Source of the DNA: Kryptolebias marmoratus
Lineage: Eukaryota > Chordata > Actinopteri > Cyprinodontiformes > Rivulidae
Reading direction: 5' to 3'
DNA length: 64,000 bases
Assembly: GCF_001649575.2 (NCBI RefSeq)
Contig: NC_051431.1
Span: 22,050,038-22,114,037 of the forward strand
A program made the translations under genes and the position numbers. Positions 43,961-57,289 of the stretch are shown here, in pieces. The notes under the pieces are model-generated. The model was not told the origin of the DNA, searched no databases, and saw only the letters and a program-made list of their open reading frames with translations. Each line of letters opens with the position of its first letter. Positions within the stretch are counted from its first letter, which is position 1.

Positions 43961-44619
43961 TTTGTTTGTAATATGTGTTGTTCCATAAATAACATCAGAC
44001 GTTTACTGTATGTCTCCTGCTAAGGTCATTTAAACTTTAAATTAGAAATATGCACTTTTATGTAATTTTGGAGAATTGTTTGATCTTCTTATGAGTTTAC
44101 TGATGGTTCCTTGGAGCCATTCCAACCTGGAGTTTGCCCTATTTTCATTAAAATTAGTCATAGAGAGGTGATGTCTGTGGTTTGTCAGCAAATTGATGGT
44201 TTGTTTAGAAGTTATTGATCCTGGAAGTGAAAATTTGTCCAACTTTTCAACTTTATTGACCCCAAATGATAATTGATGGCTTGTTCTTAAACAGAAAATC
44301 TCAAAGGCTCTAGGTTTTGTGGGTTTTGCTGACCTTTTCCATGGCAGACAGAAGAAAAAAGATTGACCTTTAAAGAACAAACTTAAGTTTGTGAAAACAG
44401 CAAAAGTTTGCTGCATCCATCAATACTCTAACCATCACTGTAGACGAATAGTTGTTTTTCTGGGTTTGAGACAGACAGTAGTAAATTGCATTACTTTGTC
44501 TTTCTTTATACAATTTTCGTCCAAGGTTTCAAACTAAATGCAGGAACTCTACTCCTCACTCTGTTTGAGACGATAAAAAACACAAACTAATTCATGGTAA
44601 AATACATAAAATTACATAC

Positions 44620-45450
44620 AGGCATAGATAGATTTGTTGGTACCCTTACAGCTCACTAGAAACAATGATTAATTTTGTTTGAAAATTGATTTAGTTAAGA
44701 ACAGTTGTCTAATATATATCTGTATGCTTTTAGTAAGTAACTGAATAAAAAAAAAAAACACTTTTTTTGTTGTTTATTTTACAAAGATATGCGAAAACAG
44801 TATTGACAAATTTGTTGGTACACTTAAATTATTAACGTTTGCATTATTGTCATGTTTAAAATCTAAATGTTTGACCTTATTTAGTATCACATGTGCCTTT
44901 AAACTTTATTCAACCATTCAGCCTGTTTAAAGGGTACAAACACTAAACATATAAAGAAAAAGCAAGGATGAAAGCTGTCTGAGGAACACAGGAAGAAAAT
45001 TATAGGTACCCATATTAAAGGCTACAAGACTATCTCCAAGAAGTTTCATGTTCCTCTGACCACAGCTGCCAATAGTACCTAACAGGAGGTGGACGCAAGA
45101 GAAAATGCAATCCCGTGTTGATCAGACGGATCCAGATGGCAGAAAAGACCCAAGAAACCATCCAAAACGACTCAACATAAACTCCAAGGTCGAGGTACGT
45201 CACATTTTGACTCATAATGAGCTCCACTGACAACAACCCAGAAGGGAACCACTGTTGACAGAAAAACACACAAAAAAACAGAAAACATTTGGCCAGAATG
45301 CATGTTGGCAAGCCCCAAAGTTTCTGAGAGAGAATATTTTGGACTGCTGGAACAAAACCGCAGCTTTTTGGCTCCAGTTAACATTATTTGGTGTTTTTTG
45401 TAAAACCTATGGAAGGGTACCAACAAATTTATCCAAATTTATGCCTGTAA
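44620..45450. mobile_element. Non-autonomous Tc1-like element
   Basis: Ends are inverted repeats: 'ggcatagatagatttgttggtaccctt' near 44622-44650 and its counterpart 'aagggtaccaacaaatttatcc...atgcc' near 45413-45447. The TIR motif occurs again internally at about 44812. The body retains transposase-like scraps (agacggatccagatggcag) without an ORF. Confidence 0.75.
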
Positions 45451-45494
45451 ATACAGACAAACATAAAAAGGACTTGAAAGCGAGTGCACAAGAC

Positions 45495-45890
45495 ATCTAC
45501 TTTAGAGTCTCTCCACTGGGTATCTATAAGTTTCAGATTGTTTTAAGGTTTTTGTATTGGTAGTAAGATTGTTTATGATCTTAGTCCTACCTGTTAATCA
45601 AATTATGCTTTTACTTTATGAGTACGCTAGATCCTTCAAGTCCTCCAGAAAAGGTTTCTGATTTAATGCTGGTGTAGAGTTGTTCTGTTCAGTTGCTTTG
45701 TTGGCTTTTTTTTTTTGTTTGTTTGTTTTTTGATTGATTAGAACTAGAACCCACAATAAAGCATCATTTTTATGGACGTCACCTGTAGAACACCATTTAT
45801 TAGGATGGCTGAGAGTGTCGATGTTTATAAATCCAAACTCAGGACTCACCTGTTCAGTCTGGTTTTTTGTTCAGTTATTTATTCGCAAAT
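45495..45890 (+). mobile_element. LINE C-terminal relic
   Basis: Broken plus-strand translation reads like the C-terminus of a fish L2/Rex-type LINE: 'SLHW' near 45510, then at about 45804 RMAESVDVYKSKLRTHLFS, the usual 'fkskLkThLFsl' ending. Several stops intervene. Confidence 0.65.
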
Positions 45891-46704
45891 TTCAGCATTT
45901 TATCTGTTAGTTTTATTGTGCTCTAGTTTGATTTCAAATTGATTTATAATTAAGTGTAATTTAGTTTAACTACTCATTTTACTCGGTCGTATTTATGTTC
46001 ATTTTTAGGAAAACAATAGTATATTTTATTTTAACCTAATTTCCAAGGTTAAAATAAAGGTTAAAGGTTAAAATAGAAAATAAAACAGTTTTGGTTTTTT
46101 TGTGGAAACTAAAGCTTTGAGGTCATGCTTTTGAGTGTATTTTTCATCTTTTTTCTGTTTTTTAACAACGACAACAACTCCCATTTTGAAATCCTGCAGG
46201 TTGTCTTAGAGGTTATTTTGTTGTTGTTGTGAAAAGTAAAACTGAACAAGAGTTTGCCACTAATAATATGCTGAAAGTTCACCTTGCCTCAGGTGTTTGT
46301 CCTTAAACTTTCAGTGCTCTTCCCTCTCTCTCCCTCCTCATCGCCATTTGTTTGTCTACCCCTGCCTTTTTCTTTTCTCCTCAGCCTTACTTTGTCTTTT
46401 GTTTTCCATCACTTGGTCTTAAAAGGCTTTAAAGGGGTTTAGGCGTAGTCCTCTCCATGGTAACACAGTCTCCCATTCTTACACACACACACACACACAT
46501 TTTCTCTCTGCCTCTCATCTCATGATACTGCCCTGCCCTGCGCTTCATCGCCGTTCCCTCCCCCCTCCTCCTCATATACGCTCCCTTTCCCCTTTTCTCT
46601 CTCATTCTCTCGCTTGTTGTTTCTTCCACACATACACACACTCAGCCTGTCCTCCTGCTTCTTGCTGGTCGACTGCTGATGCTGCAGCATCCTCCGACTG
46701 CGAG

Positions 46705-46745
46705 ATGTTCACTCCAGCTTCCAAAGGATCTGCAGGGGAGTCGAG
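46705..46745 (+). CDS. Candidate first coding exon of an unidentified gene
   Basis: ATG at 46705 opens MFTPASKGSAGES and runs into a perfect donor GAG|GTAAGG at 46746. Upstream is a pyrimidine-rich, GC-richer stretch with 'ctgctgatgctgcag' that would suit a 5' UTR. The remaining 17 kb show no clear continuation, so any partner exons would lie far away or outside the window. In-frame sequence is also open upstream to 46522. I do not recognise the protein; could be chance. Confidence 0.25.
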
Positions 46746-46759
46746 GTAAGGCTCTCACA

Positions 46760-48279
46760 CTTATCTTCTCTTGGAACGGAAACACTACGGACACGTTAAC
46801 GCTGCCTTTCATCGGCCGCTCACAACAGCTCACTGGATGCCAAGTGACTGGTTGGAAGTGTGTGTTTGCGAGTGTGTGTGTGTGTGCTGATTGGAGAGAG
46901 AACTCTCCAGCTGGAGTGGTGGGCTTTTGTTCCAGTAGTTGCAGGTGATTTCTGAAATGTGTGATCTGAATACTTTCCATCTCCTACTTTTTTTCCTCTT
47001 AAACTTGGGTGAAACATTGCCGTGCGTGTGCATAAGTGTGTGTGCGCAAATGCTGAGAAAGAGCCCTTGGGAGCCCAGTGGTACACAAATTGTCTTGACT
47101 GTTGTGGTGCAACAGTGCTGCAATGTCTTCTGGTGGTGCTATATTCTCTGATGGTGTTGCGTGCGTGTGTGTGTAAAAAGATGGAGAGTGGAGGCTTGAA
47201 GTTATGGCTTTCTGCGTACGTGAGTGGGTGGAAAGGTGGTGTTTTTAATATTTTCTCAAATCAATCCCAGGATCATCAGTGCCTGTGGAGAGAATCCGAG
47301 GAAAACTGGAGACACATAAAAAAAATGCAACACATGAATGGACACAGGGATGTTTCCTGCATAATGAGAAGAAAAAAAAAGAAAGTAATGCAGTCAATAC
47401 TGTACCGTTCTGCAGTGAGCTGACAGCTCTTTTCGTGATCATGAATCTTCCAGTTTTTGTTCCATAGGGAGCTCATCCATCTTAATATATACAGCACCCT
47501 GCATGCGAGTGTTGAATATGAAAGAAAGAAGTCCTGAGGAAATGTGGTCCTTGCTGTTTGTTTTGCCGAGAGAGAAACTCAAAGAAATGTTGTTTGTGTC
47601 ATGTTTATTCCAAGGAGGTAATGTGAGTCTCCTAATATCAGACATTCAGTATCCTTTAAGACATCTGGTGAGCGCCGGTGTCCAGGGAGCTAATTGTTTT
47701 CATTATAGGAGCTGATGGGTCCATTATGTGCTGTTCTTCTGTTCTGTTGAAGATGGATTGGTGTTAACAATAATCTCCTCATTTGTCCACATTCTAGATT
47801 TAGCTTCTTGAAATATTTCCAGATATTGTTCAAGCCTGACTGAGCAAAGTTAGCAAAAGGAAAAAATTGCAATGAAAATGTATGATGTAAACCTTTTAGC
47901 AAAATAAAAGGGCAGTAGCTTATATTTATTTATTATTATTTCAATTGTACACCTTAAAAAATACCATGAATAATAATTTAAAAAATGAAATAAATTGTGC
48001 TGCAAAATAAACTCAAAACCAATAAAACTAGACAGGAAAATTTCTGAATAAATTAAAAAAATTCCAGTTCCTCTAAAGCCCAGGATTAGCTGTCACCAGA
48101 CCTGTGTCTGTCAAACCCTGAGAGCACTCTTAATAAGACAGGCAGGCAGAAATGCTAATAAGAAAGTAAGGACCAAGCAACCAGTCACTGTGGAAAAACT
48201 GTAAGTTGTATGAAATAAAAAAAACCTCTTAAACTGTGAGTGATAGAAGCATCTGGTGGACACACATGTCGTTTAATGT
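46760..48279. other. Intergenic or intronic, nothing recognised
   Basis: GT-rich patches at about 46860-46885 and 47025-47045. ORFs are short and appear in all frames. Confidence 0.4.
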
Positions 48280-48570
48280 TTCAACAGTGTTTTATGTAGG
48301 AGGCAGGACAAGTTAAAAAAGAATCCTCACTTCCAGTTTTGGAGAGAAGAGTCACAGTTCAGATAAAATGGGAGCCTATTAGAGATTGGTTGTGCACACA
48401 CTGTTCTCTGGGAAGGATTTGAGAGAAAAACACAAATCTTAAGAGAAACACTGGGTTAAAGAAAAAGAAATGCCAACGTTTTGATAAGTAAACTGTATGA
48501 GGCTTTGCAAAGAGTTTGGAGAGTTTAGACAGCTCAAAGGTTAGTGTATGACATTATTTAACCTTCCATC
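48280..48570 (+). repeat. Interspersed repeat family 2
   Basis: Matches 57520-57830 and 22530-22765 with the shared landmarks 'gttttatgtaggag', 'gacaagttaaaaa', 'cacttccagtttt', 'gagaaaaacacaaa' and 'ccaacgttttgat'. Confidence 0.65.
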
Positions 48571-49479
48571 ATTGCACTACCTCTGTGTTACTTTGTACTC
48601 ATTGATTACTGCTTGTTTAGGTTTTTTTGTTATTATGAGTGTTTCTAATGACTTTTTTTAAACACTTATTTGTTTGAGTGGATACAGTTATTTCCCAGTT
48701 CTTTTCATTTTCACTTCTTCAGATTCAGAGTTTGAGAAACCAGCAGCTCCAGCTTCAGGGTCAGAACTGAACAAATGTTGCATCCTACAGTAAAAGACAC
48801 CTGGACTGAAGGACTTAAAATGTTTTGTTGAGCTGCATCAAAGTCATCTATATGTTTACTGTTATTTCAGTTTTTTTCTTTGGGGATTTATTTTAATGGG
48901 CATTGTTATTAATTGTTCTGTCACATACTATTTATCCATTTATTCTCAAACTTGGTATGTTACATTGCATCAACTTCCATTATCTGTACACTTGCAGGAT
49001 GGAAACACAAATTAATTAGATCTTTTTGTTTGTTTTTCAGTGTTTTTTTGTAACACCAGGTAATCTGGCCTCCTATACTTTTAAGAAGGAAATATTCGAT
49101 GTCCTGCTAATTAAAAGCTGAAAAAGAAACGTAAAATTGCCCTGAGGATAGTGTTGTTTGGTGTGAGACGCTTATAATTGGGTAGCGAAATGGAAAGGAA
49201 AACACTCATTGTTCCACAGCTGCACATTTAACGGTTGCTTTTACCTCATGTTCATCACTTGTGACCCCTGCAGTAAAAATAGTTTGTTGCACAAAAAAAC
49301 TGTGCAAAACGGCACGGCGTCGGCTTGCCTCCACCAATCACGCTGATACAAATTAGTGAGCAAAATGAACCCTTGATGAATGGAGTCAGCAGAAGAATGA
49401 AAATATGTTTTCTGCAAACGCAAGACCTAGTAATTTCTCTCAGAAAGGCAGAATTTTAAAATAACTGTAGCTGAGGGCA

Positions 49480-49620
49480 TCTTCTCTGTCAGCACATCTA
49501 AAACCCGAGCACGGCTGCAGGTCAAGGAAACCGACCGGACTGAACTGTCTGTGCTACAGCCTCGAACACGCAACGTTAAGATGGATTATCTTGTAAGATC
49601 ACCAGTGCTAGGGGATTAGG
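49480..49620. other. Repeat-free, balanced-composition stretch
   Basis: A GC-balanced segment (ggctgcaggtcaaggaaacc..., cctcgaacacgcaacg) in AT-rich surroundings with no ORF or repeat similarity seen; a possible conserved non-coding element. Confidence 0.25.
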
Positions 49621-49959
49621 TAAACCTTTTTTTGGAAACAGGTTCAAAAGCAATACATAGAATAATACAGTCTCCTGTATTGTCCTGTATATAACTGTTA
49701 AGTTAACTTGAGACCCAGTGCCACTACCAGTCATTTCTTTCCTCTCTCCTTTCTCTAATCTGTCATATCTCCATCTCTCTCTCTCTCAACTTGACCCATT
49801 TTCAATGTGACCACCAGATGGTGCTAAATCTAGACAAGGCCAGGTAAATGCTCCACCTCCACCTGTACTAATGACACAGGTGTGGAGTCAAACAAACAAC
49901 CAGCAGGATAGAATGGACACAGACAGGCCACTGGTGAGTCAAATCTGTTAAAAAAGAAT

Positions 49960-50700
49960 GTTAAAAGACATAGTTAAGTGAGTAGTAAAGTAAGTATGTA
50001 TAAGTTTAGGTTATAGTTAAGCTAAGATACCAAAATTTGGTTTAATTAAAGTGAATTTAAGGAGGAAAGCTGGTCAATCATGTTGTCAAAGCAAACAGTG
50101 TAGATCATTGAAGTGACACTATAGGATTGTTGTTGAAGTAGTCAAAATATCTCAAGTTTGTTGTTCATTAAAAGATAAATTAAAGATGACTTTATCAATG
50201 TTAAATACTAATAGTAATTTATCCCTTTTCTAGAATGAATTTTGGTTGAATATTTTCCTAAATCATGTGTTTAAAATAGTTTAAAAAGTTGTCTGTAATG
50301 ATGAAATTGAACATTTGTGGGCTTAGATTGACCATGTCAAGCCTTTATACTGAGTAAATTAAAAGATGAAATATATTGGTTGGTGTATGTTTGGGGATGA
50401 CTGAGATTTAAAAGCAATTCATTGATTAAAAGTAATTTAATTATGTGAAAAATGTAAAGATAAATATGCTTTAAAAATGTACATTGATTAGATTATTTAA
50501 ATGATTTAGGATGTTTAAAAGCACTTAAAATACATTGTTAAGAATATACAATATTTACAGTTACAATGATGCAAGTACACAGTACAAAATAGTTAAAAAT
50601 GTAAAAGACTTAAAGTGAATTAAAAGTGAATATTATTTAACTTTAAATTAGAAATGAAATTGTTTAATTTTTTGTTTCAATCTTCAAAGGTTTTTGACCT
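49960..50700. repeat. AT-rich low-complexity tract
   Basis: Very AT-rich, with the loosely repeated words TTAAA, AAAAGTGAA and TTAAAAGAT at short irregular intervals. Not coding. Confidence 0.5.
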
Positions 50701-51014
50701 GTCGCTTCAAAGAAGATAAAAATAAATAAAAAGTTTCAAGCTGAGTCAAGACTTGCGTCTGTTTGTCCTTGGGTTTTCAAGTTACCTGGATCCTGTGGAG
50801 AAATAACTTGACAATAACTGCCGTTTGATTAAGCATTTGTGTGAAATGTGTATATTTTGCTCCGAAACTCAAAGTAAACAGCAAGGTAAAATCACATTCA
50901 AACAAAATAAAAGAAGAGCATTCATTCGTTGATATAATGCATAGTGAATCTCCTGCTGCCTTTCGTGCCAGAATTTCAATCAAAGTTAATCTTATCGAGA
51001 GATCCATTAGTGCC

Positions 51015-51475
51015 CACAGTATGTTGTGAGTGACTCTCGGCTACTACGACATCAAACTTTAGGTCAATATCTGGAAAACTGACTTAGGTAAAGCCCTTTT
51101 TATGAGTGCTAAAATTGATTAATAGTGGTAGACATCTTGAGTTGGATTGACACCAAAAGTTTCTTAGTTGTAGACGATGATTACTTCCTTAAAATATCAT
51201 TAAAATCTCTCTAGTGGTTTATAAGATATTTTCCTAATAGTGTAGTACTCAAAGTGTGTGTTGGGCTGACTCTCAGCTACCACCTCACTTAATTTTAGCT
51301 CAATATAAATTAAATTACCTGAGTCATTTTGGTGTTCTCTAAGGTCAGTTGGCTGTGGCAGCCATCTTGAATCAAGTTAATTGTAGATAGGCATCTGGTA
51401 ATTGCTTTTGGGAGATTCATTAAAATGTGTCTATTAGTTCATGAGGTATTATGCTAACATGACAGACAAACAAAC
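51015..51475 (-). repeat. Interspersed repeat family 1, two reversed partial copies
   Basis: The reversed core occurs twice, 'gtgactctcggctactacgac' at about 51029 and 'ctgactctcagctaccacctc' at about 51268. Each is followed by the reversed 'cgccatcttgaa' and 'tcatgaggtattatgctaac' landmarks. Confidence 0.7.
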
Positions 51476-52382
51476 AAACACACAAACAAAAAAATCATTC
51501 TTCTTAATAAGGTTTGAACTTTTGCTCTCTTAAACAGATCATGTCTGTAGGAGCTGTTTTCATATTTGAAATTATTAAATTTGTCTAATTGGTTTTGGAT
51601 TACTTCTTGTTGTGATATATTGTAAAGTAAGTAGTATTTTGTTGTGTTTATTATGTGGGCAGGTGCAGGACTAGCATGCAATGAGGTGAGCCTGCGGTTT
51701 TTACCAGAACTGGAGAAGCAGCAAATACATTGTTGTATGTTGCATAAAAGTTCATAAAACTACAGGGTTTCATAATGTTACAGTTCGGATATTGTATTAA
51801 TTTAGCCAAATAAACTCCTAATTAGTATTTTTATTGCATTAACTGAACTGTTCTTTGTGAACACAATAGCTGTTGTTTCTTTTTTGAGCAGAGATATAAC
51901 TTCAGGGAGACAGGACTTCGAGCAGAAGTCTACAATCTGTCACTGTGTTGTTTATCACAAAGACAGATTGTCAATATTCTTTTGTCGTTTTCTTTTTTTT
52001 TTTTTTAATAGCGGATGTCTTCACTTGGAGGCTTCAAGTATTCTGCTCTGTCACTGCATCATAATCATCCCATCATCCAAACCCCCCCCCCCAAAAAAAA
52101 CAAACCAAAACAAAACAGACTCTCAACTCGGCAGTCCCAGACTAAAAGGCCTTATAAATTACGATCCACGGAGTCGAGCAGACGACTAATCTCACCAGCA
52201 GCACTTTGTACTCTCTGCTGCTGATTCCTGCTCAAAATAGATAGCAGCTAATCTGTACTGCTCAGGCTGAATGAAGTCCAGGATTGTTGCATTTGTTTAA
52301 ATCCATCTGGGAATGTAGAAATGTAATTAATGTTTTCACTTGTGCCACTAATGACTCTTAAAACAAAATACTAGTTTTAGTG

Positions 52383-52995
52383 AAATGAGTTTTACATCCC
52401 CGTGGACTGAGAAGAAGATTGAGTTATTTGATCTCAGTGACAAGAAGCATGATTGGAGGAGTCAAAGTGAGGTTTTCAAACTTACGGACACTGTACTAAT
52501 TGTCAAGCATGGTGGTGGTAGCATCACGCTGTGGTACTGGTGCTTGTTGGACCCAGAATGCAGGCAGACTCAAGGAACCTCAAGCATAAACTAATTTACT
52601 GAACAAAAACAAAAAGCTGACCTGGCAATAAAAAGTATTTGGAACTAAACACCTCACCAGGTGCTCAAATGACAATCACCTGGTGAGAAGACAAGTAGGG
52701 ACAGGTGAGAGTGAGTGGGACAGGAGAGAACTAAATAACACAGGGGAAGACACGGACACAAAGAAAATACAGGAACACAGGGACACAAATCAAAAGCTTT
52801 ATGTTTAAAACTTGAAGACAAATGGGTCTCCCAAAGCCCTCCATAGCCCCCCTAAACCCCAGAACTCAGCCCTACCAGCGAACCAACCTGAACTTTACCA
52901 ACTCTGCCAAGAAACACGATCAAATATTGAGCCAGAATTATACCAGAAGACTGTTGATGAAGACAAAAAGTGGGTGGTTGAGGTGTAACTTGCTC
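52383..52995 (+). mobile_element. Tc1-like remnant interrupted by another repeat
   Basis: 52383-52555 holds a Tc1 transposase scrap (KKHDWRSQSEVFKLT then KHGGGSITLWYW, the conserved 'kHGGGsimlWg' block). 52555-52815 is a different dispersed repeat beginning 'ggacccagaatgcag'. 52900-52990 resumes Tc1-like sequence ending '...gggtggttgaggtgtaactt', the same ending seen in the element at 34940-34960. Confidence 0.65.
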
Positions 52996-53115
52996 ATTTG
53001 TCTCTATGTGTCCCTGTGATGGACTTGTGACATGTCCAGGGTGTCACCTGCCTCTCGCACAGCGACAGCTGGAGATGGCTGGCTGGCTGGATGCCCGTGA
53101 TGAGTGGATGCTAAC
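52996..53115 (+). mobile_element. tRNA-derived SINE, 3' fragment
   Basis: Matches the tail of the 43605 SINE: 'gtctctatgtgtccctgtgatggact', 'acatgtccagggtgtcacctgcctctcgcacagcgacagctgg'. Confidence 0.7.
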
Positions 53116-54802
53116 TCCTGACTGCAACCGTTTTTGCAGCTCTTCCATCCTGCTTCGTCGTTCTTGCTGTGAAATATTATTTGTCAGCTTTTTTCCTGTT
53201 TCCCATCAAACTACGTCCCTTCCCTTCACTTTACCCATCCTTTACTATCTTCTGTTGGCTCTAATTTAAAATCCGAGCCAAAAAACTGTCTCAGGCCTTA
53301 TTCCCTCCGCAACTTTTGTGATGAAATCAATGCGAACCCCGATACAGTGACAAATGAGTCACCAGCTGCAGAGGGGATTTGCTTTAAACCACCACGGCGT
53401 GTTTGTATTTGTGCGCTCCCATTAAAAGGAAAGAAAGACGTTGTGTGGAAATTGCCCTCCTCGCAGGGTAAACCTGATTAAACTATTTTTCTCTGGACTG
53501 AGTGTTTGCACTGCCCCCCCTCCACTGAGGTGTTTCTCATAAAGTGTTGCCGGGACCTTGTTTATGTGTTTTGCTCTCTGCAGAGCTGCAGTGACAGGAA
53601 AGTGTGTAAATTAACTGGATGTTTGACTCTGATCAATGCTGCCTGGAAGAAAAAAAAACAAAAAACGGTGGGGGCAGCCGTGGAAACTGTGTGTGTGTGT
53701 ATGCACAAGTCACAGTGTGTTAATTTGAGTGTATGGATGTGCACACATGTCAGCATGAGGGAGCTCGTGTCTGTGTGCACAGGTCCATGCAGGATTGCAG
53801 ATGTCTGTCACTGTGTTTATGAATGTGTGCTCTCATTTGAGTGTGTGTGTGTGCGTGCATGTGAGTGTGTGTGATCTGGAAGAGTGGGCGTATGGGTGGG
53901 CTCACTGTCACTTTCATTAAAATCCGCCAACAGAGAGAAGGACTATAGGGGGAAATGAAGGGAAACAAAAATAGATGGCAGGAAAGCAGGAAGGTTTAGA
54001 GAAGAGTAATAGTTTGAGGGTAATAAATGTGAAGAAAGAGAGAGAGAAAAAAATGGAAGCAGAAAGGAAATTAAAAGAGCATGTAAATTTTCAACAGCTT
54101 ATTGATGTACACGTTTTTTAAAACCAAGACTAATAGCATCCATTTTATCAACTAAGGCGTTTCTGGATGGTGAATATAATAAATGTTCCTCAGATGATGA
54201 CAGCATCACTGTTGAATAAAGTCACTTTCATACCCTTCGATGTTAAATCTCTTTGACAAGAAAACTGGAAGCTCCATTAGTCACATCTGTGTTAGTCATT
54301 AAATCCAGGCCTCTGCAGATGTAGCATCTTCTTTACTAACATTTTAATTTCCCAAATCTTAGAAAGGCTCGAGGCAGTTTCTCTAATTTTAGCACTTACA
54401 TTTATTTGGAAGCCTGTGTGAACCTATTAGATTTTGGCAGTTACAAATATGCTCAAAGCAGCAGCTCAAAATCTCCTTGGCTAATCATGAAAAAGGTTTA
54501 TCCCTAAAAGGATAAATCCTACTTTACATCCAAACAGACAAAAGTTGACTTTTACAAGCCTGGAAATGAATTTGTGTGTTTTTTCTCTGTCTCTCCTCCT
54601 TCTTCTATTTTCATTCAAGGTGCCGATTACAAAATGAAGTCCATTCGTGGCCCCGATTGGGTCGTAAAAACTTCAAAATGACCTTTATGCGAGAAGTCCA
54701 CGGTTCAAATCCTGGATGAGCCCCCCCCCTTGTGTTACATTACCTGAATAAATAGAACAAAGAAGAAAGCAAAGCTCTCCACGTGCCACTACAAGGTTCC
54801 TA
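53116..54802. other. Intergenic with a GT-rich patch (53690-53880)
   Basis: The ORF over 53506-53874 is largely a product of alternating TGTG/CACA sequence. A C run lies at about 54721-54729. Nothing else supported. Confidence 0.4.
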
Positions 54803-55391
54803 CAGGGTGGTAAAAAGTCATAATAAGCTTTAAATTTATTTATTTTGGTTTTATGCCTTAAAAAGTCTTAAATATGTCTAAATTAGGGTCTTCAAATACA
54901 TTTAGTTAGGATTAAATTTGTACATTTGTTCATTAATTGCTTCTTCCATGAGCGATTTTTTAAATGTGCTGTTGGCATTCATTCATTCTGTGTTGTCATT
55001 CTGTCTGAGGATTTTAGACTTTATTGCCAAAGACTGCTCGTGTAGTATAATACTCAGTATCAGTAGAATATGTCAATGGTTATTACGCTGCAACAAAACT
55101 AAAAGCCCCGCCATGCAGTAGATGACAGAAAGAATTCATTTACGAACATTGAGCCTTCGCTGCAAAACAATCTGGTTGCTCTTCGACTGAAACTGGTGTA
55201 CTGTAGCTTTTGAATGATTTGGATCTGAATTTGAATGAAAGGGAATACCTTTTTTATTTTATTTTGAAAGATATATTTACAATGACTTGCTATTTTTTGT
55301 AATTCACGTAGGTCTTAAATTTGAATCATAATGGTTGTTAAAAGGTCTTGAAACGATTAAATGTAACTGGCTGAAAGTTGCACAAACCCTG
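54803..55391. mobile_element. Possible non-autonomous DNA transposon (CAGGGT...ACCCTG)
   Basis: Starts 'cagggtggtaaaaagtc' and ends 'gcacaaaccctg', with the internal motif 'aaaaagtcttaaatatg' near the left and 'ggtcttaaatttgaa'/'aaaggtcttgaaac' near the right. This looks like a fish repeat family whose ends read 'cagggtcttaaaaagtctt'. No clean target duplication found. Confidence 0.45.
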
Positions 55392-55406
55392 CATTAAATA
55401 AATAAA

Positions 55407-55650
55407 TACTGTGTCAGTGGTTGGAGCTGTCGCCTCACAGCAAGAAGGTCTCAGGTTCACCTCCCTTTCTGGGTGGAGATAACTTGTTCTCTCTTTACTC
55501 TGGTTTCCTCCCACAGACCAAAAACATACATGTTAGGTTTATTGGTAACTTAACCGGTTAGGTAAATTGTCGATAAGTATTAGTGTGTCTTGTTGTTTGT
55601 CTCTCTGTGTCCCAGTGATGGACTTGTAACTTGTTGGACCACGTCTGTGG
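55407..55650 (+). mobile_element. tRNA-derived SINE
   Basis: Head 'cagtggttggagctgtcgcctcacagcaagaaggtctcaggttc' retains tRNA-like box A/B character. Body 'cctcccacagaccaaaaacatacatgttaggtttattggtaac' matches the 43605 copy. Truncated after 'gatggacttgtaacttgtt'. Confidence 0.8.
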
Positions 55651-56169
55651 TGTAAAGGGGATCATGCAGCTGATGTGATTCCACTGAGTAATGTTTTTTT
55701 TAATTAATATTTGAAGCGCTGAGATGCTTTAAAACCTGCTTAGATCCATACTTTGTTCACAGCTCTTTTCATCTCTCTTTTTTTTTGTGGTGAACTTCTG
55801 TGTCCTATTAGCTCCTATTTTGCCACCTTTAAAAAATAATTTTTACAAATTTTACAGTAACCTTTGCAGTTTTACACGGCTTTTTCTCGAATAGATTTTT
55901 TTAGCAGCAGGACTTTGCAATTTTAATTTGTGGACTGTCATAACTGTGAAGCTGTGAAACAAAAAGTCGTTACAACAGTGAGACGTTTGTGTGAAAGTTA
56001 TTGGGAGGTTTTGATCATTTCTTAAACCACAAGTAAATGTGAACCGACCTCAGTGTGTTTGAGTTTAGTGATAATGTTTTGTGTGAATGAATGAATGAAT
56101 GTGCTTCTTCATATATAGTTACAGTATGCTGCTGAAGGCTAAAGGGCGTATCTGTGTGCCTGTGTTTTT

Positions 56170-56580
56170 TTTTTCTTTTTTTGTCTGTGGTGTTAGCAAA
56201 ATATCTCATGAACCACTGAATTTCTTTTAATGAAACACACAGAAAAGTAATTAATGGATGCACCTCTGCAACTCAATAACTTTTGGCGTTGACACAATTT
56301 ATTAATGCCACCACAGCTAATCAATACAAGTAAACACATAAATGGCTATAACTTTGTCAATTTTACCAATGTTGAGCTAGAAATTGGTGTGGTAGTAGCT
56401 GAGCGTCATCTTCCACACATACTCCAAGAACTAACACATCTCACATAAGATTGCACTTAATGTTATTCACAAGGTTTGACCAAAGTTCGTCTTTTATCAT
56501 CAAAACAGGCTCTCAGTTGAAACCTTTGGCATGGATGATGATGGGCGATATGCATTCCTTCAACAAATGCTAGGCCTTCA
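56170..56580 (+). repeat. Interspersed repeat family 1, near-complete copy
   Basis: Contains every landmark: 'ttagcaaaatatctcatgaaccactgaa', 'aaaagtaattaatggatg', 'gaaattggtgtggtagtagctgagcgtcatc', 'gggcgatatgcattccttcaacaaatgctagg'. Confidence 0.8.
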
Positions 56581-57289
56581 ATTGATTTGGATGTTTGTGT
56601 GTTTCAAAGACTGACACGTGATGAGAAGAAACGTCAGAACACTTCTGGGAAATTCTGTGTGGTATTTGTTCAGTTGTCGGGGTTTTCTCCTTTCTGTGCT
56701 GTGTGTGTGTGTGTCCCTGTTGGTGCTGTAATCAATGGTGATGGATGTTGATGAGGCAGGAACCATTAAAGCAAAGCGTCAGCTCGGTCTCTATTTCAGC
56801 GGCCCTCCTGGAAAACCTTATATGACTGAGCAGCCTATTAGAAACACAGAGGAGAGAGGTGGATGGAGGTAGGGGGTGGAAACAAATGAAGGAAAAGAGA
56901 GAGAACAGTCTCTCGCATCTTTGTGGGCTTATGTCACCCTCCGGGTTTCAATCTAATGCCTAAATGCCTTATTACATGGTGAGAAGAGAAAAGGAAGACT
57001 AGAGAGGTGTTGAAGGGGGGAAAAGTAATAAAGACTGCAACATCACGCCTCATGTGGAGCCTCGTGGCCGCTGGTGACAGGAAGTTATTGAGAAAGAGGA
57101 GAGTGACTTTAACGCAATTATAAGAAATGCTAGCAAATTTCTGAAGAAATTTCAAAGGGTGCCAATGCAGCTACTGCTCAGACATCCAACATAACTTTTT
57201 AATAATGTAATCCAAGAAAAAAAAATGCCAACATTGTGATGTATGAACTGCACAAGATGTGTGAAGAGAACCAAGATCAATAGAAATGT

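Noticed and set aside
53506..53874. 122-codon cysteine/valine-rich ORF
   Set aside because: Largely translation of TGTG-rich simple sequence.
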